Below are positions 55,693 to 64,000 of a stretch of 64,000 nucleotides of DNA, piece by piece. How positions within the stretch are numbered: the first letter of the stretch is position 1; each line of letters begins with the position of its first letter. Made by a program: the position numbers and the translations under genes. Below the pieces are notes generated by a model. It saw nothing but the letters and a program-made list of their open reading frames with translations, was not told where the DNA came from and made no database searches. The DNA is from Arenibacter nanhaiticus (GTDB taxonomy: Bacteria > Bacteroidota > Bacteroidia > Flavobacteriales > Flavobacteriaceae), in NCBI RefSeq assembly GCF_900141935.1, contig NZ_FQYX01000024.1, forward strand, positions 1-64,000, given 5' to 3'.

Positions 55693-57090
55693 ATGAAAAA
55701 AATCGGAAGTTTATTATTAGTAGCTGTTTTTGCAGGAGCAATTACCTTGGGGGCTTACAAGTTTTTTTTCGAAAAACCGAACTTTGCAATCATCTCTCAA
55801 GATAATGGTTCACGCGTACTAACAACCTCCAGCTACACACCAACCTCGGCCAGGGGAGCAGGAATTAACGAGGTAGATTTTACTTCGGCAGCCGAAAGCA
55901 CCGTAAATGCCGTGGTACACGTTAAAAATGTCACCTTAAACAAGACTCCTTCGAATATCATAGAATATTTTTACGGCTCCGGAAGCACTCCTAGGCCTCA
56001 GGTGGGTACGGGTTCGGGCGTCGTCATTTCATCGGATGGGTATATTGTCACCAATAATCACGTAATAGACAAGGCAGACCATTTACAAGTTACATTAAAC
56101 AATAACAAAACTTATGATGCCGAATTAATCGGTACCGACCCTAACACGGATATTGCTCTTTTAAAAATAAATGCAGACAGACAACTCCCTTATTTAGCCT
56201 TTGGAGACTCGGACAATACCAAGGTTGGAGAATGGGTATTGGCCGTTGGCAACCCCTTTAACCTTACCTCTACGGTTACCGCCGGAATTGTCAGTGCCAA
56301 GGCAAGGGCATTAGGAAGAATAGACCAATCATTTATCCAGACCGATGCCGCTGTAAATCCAGGTAATAGCGGTGGAGCTTTAGTAAACACCAATGGAGAC
56401 CTTATCGGAATTAACACAGCCATTACCTCCCAAACAGGTTCCTATGTGGGATATTCATTTGCTGTCCCCAGTAATATTGCCAAAAAGATAGTAGAAGATA
56501 TTATGGAATACGGCAATGTTCAAAAAGGAATCCTAGGGATCACCCCTCCTCGACTTTCTAGCGAATATGCCATAAAAAATGGCCTTCATAATATTGATGG
56601 TGTTTATGTAGAATCTATTGAAGAAGATTCTGGTGCCTATGATGCAGAAATGCAAACGGGTGATATCATTAAGAAAGTTGACGAGATTAACATTCACACC
56701 TCCTCTGACCTAACTGGATATATTGCTACAAAAAGACCTGGAGACCAGGTTAAAGTTACGGTGTTGAGAGATGGTGAGAGCCTAGAATTTGATGTTACCC
56801 TAAAAGAAAGGCAGACTATTGTTATTCCGGTAATCGGGTTTGAAGTAAAAAATCTTACCGAAAAAGATAAAAAGACGTTCAGAACGAAAAAAGGCGTAAA
56901 AATCATTGGTGTTCCCGAAACCTTTAGAGCATATGATTTAGAAGGAAAGGTATTACTTTCTTTTGGAGACCAAGAAATCAACAATATCAAAGAGGCCAAG
57001 ACCTTATTTGGCAGAATCTCTAGATATGGTAGAGCCAGTATCACCATGCTAACGGAAAAAGGAGAAAAAGAAAGGCTGATTATTCAGTAA
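55693..57090 (+). CDS. HtrA/Do-family serine protease
   Basis: The start at 55693 gives MKKIGSLLLVAVFAGAITLG, a signal or anchor. The 465-residue protein has the trypsin-like triad His123 (TNNHVID), Asp153 (NTDIALLKI) and Ser226 (GNSGGALV), then two PDZ domains, the first near KGILGITPPRLSS. It is a periplasmic quality-control protease. The terminator follows 18 bases later. A longer reading from 55654 adds no family sequence. Confidence 0.95.
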   Translation: MKKIGSLLLVAVFAGAITLGAYKFFFEKPNFAIISQDNGSRVLTTSSYTPTSARGAGINEVDFTSAAESTVNAVVHVKNVTLNKTPSNIIEYFYGSGSTPRPQVGTGSGVVISSDGYIVTNNHVIDKADHLQVTLNNNKTYDAELIGTDPNTDIALLKINADRQLPYLAFGDSDNTKVGEWVLAVGNPFNLTSTVTAGIVSAKARALGRIDQSFIQTDAAVNPGNSGGALVNTNGDLIGINTAITSQTGSYVGYSFAVPSNIAKKIVEDIMEYGNVQKGILGITPPRLSSEYAIKNGLHNIDGVYVESIEEDSGAYDAEMQTGDIIKKVDEINIHTSSDLTGYIATKRPGDQVKVTVLRDGESLEFDVTLKERQTIVIPVIGFEVKNLTEKDKKTFRTKKGVKIIGVPETFRAYDLEGKVLLSFGDQEINNIKEAKTLFGRISRYGRASITMLTEKGEKERLIIQ

Positions 57091-57107
57091 GAAAAGAAAC
57101 ACTAGTT

Positions 57108-57137
57108 AAAAGCGCCCTCAAACTGGGCGTTTTTTTT
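57108..57137 (+). terminator. Terminator of the htrA gene
   Basis: AAAAGCGCCC (57108-57117) and GGGCGTTTTT (57125-57134) pair, with a T-run to 57137. Confidence 0.9.
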
Positions 57138-57147
57138 ATTTCACAAA

Positions 57148-57180
57148 TTTGTACGAAAACGTTTGAAATTTCTATTTTTA
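57148..57180 (+). promoter_or_regulatory. Bacteroidota promoter of the GAPDH gene
   Basis: TTTG at 57148-57151 and TATTTTTA at 57173-57180 are separated by 21 bases, the family spacing with one mismatch in the -7 box. The ATG at 57220 fits; the upstream Met at 57163 would lie inside the promoter. Confidence 0.6.
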
Positions 57181-57219
57181 CAAAAAAATAACTCACCAAC
57201 AACTAACAAACTAAGACCA

Positions 57220-58668
57220 ATGAATGCGAACACATTGTATGAAAAGGAACTAGCTTTTCAGGCCGACAGAAGAAAAGCCACCACCGAATTCATCAAAATC
57301 ATCAGTGACCTATGGTATGACAAATCCATCGAAATTGTACTTTTCAAAAATCAAGTCATTGATAGAAATGTCAGCGATATTATTAATCTACACGAATACG
57401 CTGGTCAATTTGTCCAAAAGCCCATTTCAATTTTCGATTCTGTAGAAATATTAAGAACCATCAACGACATAAATTTACCCCCATCCAAATTAGACATTGG
57501 AAAACTTACTTATGAATATCATTCCGACCATCAGAGCGCTATCGACATCAATAGCTTTATCATGGAAAAACTGGAAAAAGCCAAATCCTGTGAAGAAATA
57601 ATCCCAAAGGATGTAGTACTGTATGGTTTCGGCAGGATTGGCAGGTTAATTGCTCGAGAATTAATGGCTAAAACAGGCAAGGGCAACCAACTTAGACTAA
57701 GAGCCATTGTTACCCGAGGGGCTATTACAGCCGAGATTCTAGAAAAAAGAGCCAACTTATTACGGACAGATTCTGTTCATGGTCAATTTATGGGTACTGT
57801 AGACATAGATGTAAAAAACCAGGCCATGATAATTAATGGCACTACGGTTCATATGATCAGTGCCGACCGACCAGAGGATATTGATTATACGATATACGGA
57901 ATTTCAAGGGCCTTAATCATAGATAATACAGGTGCTTACAGGACCAATGAAGCCTTGTGCAGACATTTAAAATCTAATGGCGCCAGCCAAGTGCTACTTA
58001 CTGCCCCAGGAAAGGATGTTCCTAATATAGTACATGGTGTCAATCACCTGGAATTTGATCCTAACACTACTAAAATATTTTCAGCAGCCTCTTGTACAAC
58101 AAACGCCATTACTCCTATTCTTAAGGCAGTAGAGGAGTCTTTGGGCATCGAAAAGGGACATATAGAGACCATTCATGCCTACACCAATGATCAAAACTTG
58201 GTAGACAACATGCACGGAAAATACAGGCGTGGAAGGGCCGCTGCACTAAATATGGTGATTACCGAAACCGGTGCTGGCAATGCGGTAAGCAAAGCTTTGC
58301 CTCAACTAAAGGGTAAATTTACTTCCAATGCTATTAGAGTCCCTGTTCCAAATGGTTCGTTGGCTATTTTAAATATAGCGCTAAAAAACAAAACGTCGAA
58401 AGAAACCATAAACGCCATCATCAAAAAATATGCTTTGGAAGGCGACTTGGTAGAACAGATAAAATACTCCATGAGCCAAGAATTGGTTTCTACCGACATT
58501 GTTGGCACTTCGGCACCTGCTATTTACGACAGTGCCGCAACCATAGTTTCGGAAGATGGAAAAAACCTTGTTCTTTATATATGGTATGACAACGAATTTG
58601 GCTATTCTAATCAGGTCATTAGATTGGCGAAATACATCGCTAAAGTCAGAAGATTTACTTACTATTAA
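57220..58668 (+). CDS. Long-form glyceraldehyde-3-phosphate dehydrogenase
   Basis: A 482-residue protein. The first about 120 residues are a helical extension not found in the classical 335-residue GAPDH. Then VVLYGFGRIGRLIAREL (NAD(P) Rossmann), the catalytic loop FSAASCTTNAITPI (Cys292), HAYTNDQNLVDNMH and WYDNEFGYSNQVIRL. The long form is known in Bacteroidota and other groups, where it is often NADP-linked or of gluconeogenic type. A second classical gap gene is not in the window. Confidence 0.94.
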   Translation: MNANTLYEKELAFQADRRKATTEFIKIISDLWYDKSIEIVLFKNQVIDRNVSDIINLHEYAGQFVQKPISIFDSVEILRTINDINLPPSKLDIGKLTYEYHSDHQSAIDINSFIMEKLEKAKSCEEIIPKDVVLYGFGRIGRLIARELMAKTGKGNQLRLRAIVTRGAITAEILEKRANLLRTDSVHGQFMGTVDIDVKNQAMIINGTTVHMISADRPEDIDYTIYGISRALIIDNTGAYRTNEALCRHLKSNGASQVLLTAPGKDVPNIVHGVNHLEFDPNTTKIFSAASCTTNAITPILKAVEESLGIEKGHIETIHAYTNDQNLVDNMHGKYRRGRAAALNMVITETGAGNAVSKALPQLKGKFTSNAIRVPVPNGSLAILNIALKNKTSKETINAIIKKYALEGDLVEQIKYSMSQELVSTDIVGTSAPAIYDSAATIVSEDGKNLVLYIWYDNEFGYSNQVIRLAKYIAKVRRFTYY

Positions 58669-58691
58669 TAAGAAGCGAACCATAAACCCAT

Positions 58692-58748
58692 AAAAAGGGC
58701 GCTACCACGGTTTTCTAATACAAAACTAGGTAGTGTCCCTTTTTTTTT
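58692..58748 (+). terminator. Terminator of the GAPDH gene
   Basis: GGGCGCTACC (58697-58706) pairs with GGTAGTGTCCC (58729-58739), one bulge and a G-U pair, and is followed by eight T. Confidence 0.85.
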
Positions 58749-58768
58749 CTTAATTGGGATTATTAAAG

Positions 58769-58776
58769 TACTTTTG
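58769..58776 (+). promoter_or_regulatory. -7 element (TACTTTTG) upstream of the coiled-coil protein gene
   Basis: An exact TAnnTTTG match 38 bases before the ATG at 58815. Confidence 0.45.
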
Positions 58777-58814
58777 TCTCCTCAAAATCAGTATTAACAA
58801 TAAGAATTACATAA

Positions 58815-59438
58815 ATGAAATTTTCAAAAATACTCTTTATTGTAATGGCTCTATTGTCATTTAACATTCACTTTTCCCAAACTGCGGAAGAAGAGACAGA
58901 CAAGCTTTCTTTAGATGAGGGTCCAGTGAGTTCACAATTCGAGTATATCTCCGTTAAATCGGGAAATTACAGGGCCGATGGTATTCGGTACGAAGTAGTA
59001 AAGGAATCTAATCTACTGAAGTTAAGACAGAACGTATTAGATTCTATCAATGAATATTACAAAGAGATAAATAAACTCAATGCTACCATTCAAGGGCAGG
59101 AAGAAACTATAGCTTCTTTAAACCAAAAGTTGGAAGAAACAACAAATACTCTTGTTGCCGTAACAGAAGAAAAAGACAGCATGTCTTTTTTAGGGGTTTT
59201 AGTAGCAAAAAGCACCTATAATTTTATAGTATGGGCTATTATCGCAGGCCTACTATTATTATTATTGTTCTTTATATATAAGTTTAGAAACAGTAACATC
59301 CTAACCCAAGAAGCCAAATCATCGCTTGCCGAGGTAGAAGTCGAATTTGAAGACCATAGAAGACGCGCCTTGGAAAGGGAGCAAAAGATAAGTCGACAAT
59401 TACAGGACGAGATTAACAAGCAAAAAAAGACAAAATAA
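58815..59438 (+). CDS. Membrane protein with coiled coil, near trmD
   Basis: A 207-residue protein with signal MKFSKILFIVMALLSFNIHF, a short periplasmic part, a coiled coil (about 75-115, INKLNATIQGQEETIASLNQKLEETTN), one membrane segment (NFIVWAIIAGLLLLLLFFIYKF) and a basic cytoplasmic tail. Homologues in flavobacteria stand before trmD and have been mislabelled as tRNA methyltransferases because of this position. No methyltransferase motif is present. The function is unknown. Confidence 0.88.
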   Translation: MKFSKILFIVMALLSFNIHFSQTAEEETDKLSLDEGPVSSQFEYISVKSGNYRADGIRYEVVKESNLLKLRQNVLDSINEYYKEINKLNATIQGQEETIASLNQKLEETTNTLVAVTEEKDSMSFLGVLVAKSTYNFIVWAIIAGLLLLLLFFIYKFRNSNILTQEAKSSLAEVEVEFEDHRRRALEREQKISRQLQDEINKQKKTK

Positions 59439-59439
59439 G

Positions 59440-59465
59440 AAAAAGCTCCAAATGGAGCTTTTTTT
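59440..59465 (+). terminator. Terminator of the coiled-coil protein gene
   Basis: AAAGCTCCA (59442-59450) and TGGAGCTTT (59453-59461) pair around a two-base loop, with a T-run. Confidence 0.85.
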
Positions 59466-59861
59466 ATGTCTGGCCACCACCTCCTTTCATAGTTTAAAAA
59501 CTGCCTCCCTAAAGAGTCAGTTTCTATCTCGAAGGGTATTGGCAAAAATACCGATCCGGATACATCGGTATAAATTTCCCGGCCACAAATTATTTTGAAA
59601 GAAAAGATGGGAGTCCTATCCTTACCTTACAGACCACGGGACCTTCCTGACACTTTGTACCGCAACAATTGAAACCCCAAGACATATAATTCTTTTTCTG
59701 ATTTGACATCCACGTGGTACATTAGATTAATAAGAAGCAACCCACCGCTTTAGACAATTCTTCTTCCTATTAAAAAGTGTTACCTAAAGATTCGTATGGT
59801 TTCCTTACTTTTGCATGGCTCCTCAATAAAAGAAATTGACAAACTGCTTATCCATTAAAAG
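59466..59861. other. Intergenic gap, 396 bp, without a gene
   Basis: No open reading frame is convincing. ATACCGAT (59548-59555) and ATCGGTAT (59564-59571) form an 8-bp inverted repeat with an 8-nt spacer. The trmD promoter lies at the right end. Confidence 0.55.
59806..59813 (+). promoter_or_regulatory. -7 element (TACTTTTG) of trmD
   Basis: An exact TAnnTTTG match 48 bases before the trmD start. The -33 half is not clear. Confidence 0.45.
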
Positions 59862-60536
59862 ATGCGAATAGATATCATCACCGTAGTACCAGATATATTA
59901 AAAAGTCCGTTCGAGGCTTCCATTTTGAAAAGATCTATAGAAAAAAACATTGTAGAAGTCCACGTACACAATTTACGCGACTACACCGACTTAAGTTACA
60001 ACCAGGTTGACGATTACCAATTTGGAGGTGGTGCAGGGATGGTTTTAATGATAGAGCCAATTGATAAATGTATCACAGCCTTAAAAAAGGAGCGCGATTA
60101 TGACGAGGTTATTTATATGACGCCAGATGGGGTTACCTTAAATCAAAAAATAGCCAACAGCCTATCCTTACTTAATAATATCATTATTTTATGCGGACAT
60201 TATAAGGGGGTAGACCAAAGGGTTAGAGACCTGTTTATCACAAAAGAGATTTCTATCGGCGATTATGTTTTATCTGGTGGTGAGCTTGGAGCTGCTGTCT
60301 TGTGCGATACCATTATTCGCCTTATACCAGGAGTGTTGAGCAATGAAACTTCGGCCTTAACGGACACTTTCCAAGACAACCTTCTTGCCCCTCCAGTATA
60401 TACAAGGCCCGCCGATTATAAAGGCACCAAAGTACCCGAAGTCTTATTAAGCGGAAACTTCCCGAAAATTGAAGAGTGGCGTGAAGATGAGGCCTATAAA
60501 CGAACAGAAAGACTGCGCCCCGATTTATTGGAATAA
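59862..60536 (+). CDS. trmD: tRNA (guanine-N1)-methyltransferase TrmD
   Basis: A 224-residue SPOUT enzyme that makes m1G37 in tRNA. The trefoil-knot motifs are [24 protein letters not shown] and [17 protein letters not shown]. The C-terminal part is complete ([29 protein letters not shown]). rplS follows, as in most bacteria, but here 266 bases later with its own promoter, so they are not tightly coupled. Confidence 0.97.
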   Translation: MRIDIITVVPDILKSPFEASILKRSIEKNIVEVHVHNLRDYTDLSYNQVDDYQFGGGAGMVLMIEPIDKCITALKKERDYDEVIYMTPDGVTLNQKIANSLSLLNNIIILCGHYKGVDQRVRDLFITKEISIGDYVLSGGELGAAVLCDTIIRLIPGVLSNETSALTDTFQDNLLAPPVYTRPADYKGTKVPEVLLSGNFPKIEEWREDEAYKRTERLRPDLLE

Positions 60537-60700
60537 ATTTATACTTAAAAATAATTGGGTGGTAAACATTGGAAGATAAAACAAACGACTGAAAAATACA
60601 TCCTAAGACATTGCAAAAGAAATTCTATGGTATTACGCACGGCAATAAAGCTACAAGGGCATCAAGAACAATTTTTGTGATTAAAATCATTTTCAATTCC

Positions 60701-60730
60701 TTGTTGTTTACAAATAAATAATTACTTTTG
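60701..60730 (+). promoter_or_regulatory. Bacteroidota promoter of rplS
   Basis: TTG at 60701-60703, a 19-base spacer and TACTTTTG at 60723-60730 make a near-ideal match to the Bacteroidota promoter. The predicted start is about 60735-60738. Confidence 0.7.
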
Positions 60731-60802
60731 CAGTCAATTAAATCAACCTCTGACGAAAATCGTGAAAGTTGGCTTAAGCTAATAATATAATAGTATTATA
60801 TA
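60731..60802 (+). promoter_or_regulatory. Structured leader upstream of rplS (possible L19 autoregulatory RNA)
   Basis: The 72-base leader can form one hairpin with an outer stem CAAC/GTTG (60744-60747 with 60768-60771) and an inner stem ACGA/TCGT (60753-60756 with 60760-60763), separated by an internal loop. A second, AT-rich palindrome (TATAATA, 60786-60792, with TATTATA, 60794-60800) ends two bases before the ATG at 60803. A ribosomal-protein leader for L19 has been described in Flavobacteriia; this fits in place, but I could not compare to its model. Confidence 0.45.
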
Positions 60803-61153
60803 ATGGAAGATTTATTAAAATTTGTACAAGACGAATTTATTCCTAAAAAGGATTTCCCTAACTTTTCTGCTGGTGACACAATAACTGTTTACTACGAAAT
60901 TAAGGAAGGTGAAAAAACAAGAACACAGTTTTTTAAAGGTGTTGTAATTCAAAGAAGAGGTCAAGGTGGTACTGAAACTTTTACAATCCGTAAAATGTCA
61001 GGAACCGTTGGGGTAGAACGTATTTTCCCTATAAACATGCCTGCACTTCAAAAAATTGAAGTCAACAAAAGAGGTAAAGTTCGTAGAGCTCGTATTTTCT
61101 ACTTTAGAGAACTTACTGGTAAAAAAGCAAGAATTAAGGAGATTCGCTCCTAA
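60803..61153 (+). CDS. rplS: 50S ribosomal protein L19
   Basis: A 116-residue protein at the 30S-50S interface. Core motifs FSAGDTITVYYEIKEGEKTR, GVVIQRRGQGGTETFTIRKMSG and GVERIFPINMP are complete, with a basic C-terminal end RRARIFYFRELTGKKARIKEI. It ends with a strong terminator. It is downstream of trmD, which is the conserved order. Confidence 0.97.
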   Translation: MEDLLKFVQDEFIPKKDFPNFSAGDTITVYYEIKEGEKTRTQFFKGVVIQRRGQGGTETFTIRKMSGTVGVERIFPINMPALQKIEVNKRGKVRRARIFYFRELTGKKARIKEIRS

Positions 61154-61172
61154 GCAGCATATTATAGTACAT

Positions 61173-61210
61173 AAAAAAAGCATCTTTTTCATTAAAGATG
61201 CTTTTTTTTT
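61173..61210 (+). terminator. Terminator of rplS
   Basis: AAAGCATCTTT (61177-61187) and AAAGATGCTTT (61194-61204) pair, followed by a long T-run. Confidence 0.9.
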
Positions 61211-61623
61211 GCTTTATAGTAAGCACCCCAAACAATCGCCTAACCAACTGATGTTAAAGTTATTAAAACATTTGGTTATACGATAAAAGTTTATTACTTT
61301 TAATACAAGATCAAAACATAAGGAGTTTATGTTGATCTTATAAAGTCCACGTTCTTTATTTCATTGTTAAATTCTTTTTGTAGCGCGAAACCATTAGTAA
61401 AATGGTAAGCCCTCAAAAAATGATTCGATAGATTACGAAGTGCCGTTTTAGGTACAGCGTTGAAAAAAGTCGGACATTTATGCAATGAAAAGAAACATGA
61501 ATTATCTCTTGGTCGTAATATGAGAGATAAATAATGTTTCAAACGTAGAAACAGTCACGCAAATGCAATCAAGGGTTGCCGTTTTGTTGTAATACAGAAT
61601 AATAAGTTTGTAAACTGTTTCTA

Positions 61624-61670
61624 GAAAGCCATATCAAGGTACATTCTACAATGATATGGCTTTTATTTTT
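61624..61670 (+). terminator. Orphan Rho-independent terminator
   Basis: GAAAGCCATATCA (61624-61636) and TGATATGGCTTTT (61652-61664) pair well, followed by T-rich sequence, yet no gene ends just before it. Confidence 0.8.
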
Positions 61671-61777
61671 TCCAAAAATCGCTTCTTTAGTACACATCCC
61701 CTTCAAATCCCTGCATTTTATTAACAAAATAAGGCAATATTAAAACTTTGGCACTTTAATTAGCATTTATAAAATTG

Positions 61778-61785
61778 TATATTTG
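61778..61785 (+). promoter_or_regulatory. -7 element (TATATTTG) of the isocitrate dehydrogenase gene
   Basis: An exact TAnnTTTG match 30 bases before the ATG at 61816. A TTTG at 61747-61750 is too far for a normal -33. Confidence 0.5.
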
Positions 61786-61809
61786 TTCCGCTTAAACTTA
61801 AAAACTTAG

Positions 61810-64000
<2,191 letters not shown>

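Noticed and set aside
59216-59545. Minus-strand frame with a start reading like MPIPFEIETDSLGRQF
   Set aside because: It mostly overlaps the coiled-coil gene in antisense and crosses its terminator. The short upstream part looks protein-like but is too short to support a gene.
61327-61542. Minus-strand open frame of 71 residues in the gap before icd
   Set aside because: The opposite strand reads at least as plausibly, no promoter or terminator faces it, and there is no recognisable motif.

Overview
This 64 kb window comes from a chromosome of a member of the Flavobacteriaceae (Bacteroidota), probably marine. The evidence is the low-GC coding style, the scarcity of Shine-Dalgarno sequences, many -7 elements of the Bacteroidota form TAnnTTTG, a type IX secretion gene (PorD/DUF4835) and a PorP/SprF protein, a YtxJ-type bacillithiol-linked protein, an RprX/RprY-like two-component pair, and lineage-specific families (DUF6503, DUF6913, DUF7009). 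I cannot name the genus. No tRNA, rRNA, CRISPR array or prophage was seen.

Layout. 1-345: the end of an IS1380-type insertion sequence. It is joined at a TTAA to a LytTR-domain regulator that has lost its start. 1129-4182: a small secreted protein with a duplicated 14-residue motif, then a TPR-containing sensor kinase and its response regulator; this is the least ordinary stretch. 4376-9649: an orphan gene, glyA, fahA (with a 25-bp palindrome at its promoter), a lipoprotein and ytxJ. 9813-17099: clpB, a TetR regulator, PorP/SprF, a histidine phosphatase, a DUF6503 lipoprotein, smpB and pcm. 17468-23230: a run of plus-strand metabolic and RNA/DNA maintenance genes ending with a voltage-gated K+ channel and miaA. 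23231-23996: a 766-bp gap with one copy of an 85-bp dispersed repeat.

23997-36361: a long minus-strand block. It holds the RprXY-like pair, a coaE-ybbR-glycosyltransferase cluster, fabI, the run bamD-rpoZ-coaBC-porD-recN, and dapA with DUF6913. 36433-41807: plus-strand genes for a 5'-nucleotidase split over two genes, then fdhD, DUF7009 and an FdhF/YdeP-type molybdopterin oxidoreductase. The second copy of the 85-bp repeat follows at 41895, again between convergent genes.

42052-64000: housekeeping genes, namely ligA, prmC, ribD, a HAD phosphatase, an EamA transporter, yigZ, a thioesterase, dnaA, an LMW phosphatase, an RsmI-like methylase, a lysozyme-fold protein, mltG, dapF, htrA, a long-form GAPDH, trmD, rplS with a structured leader, and a monomeric isocitrate dehydrogenase that runs off the right edge. 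Most of the window is ordinary core genome. The main candidates for something new are the peptide/TPR-kinase cassette, the dispersed repeat, the DUF7009-oxidoreductase pair, and several regulatory palindromes.
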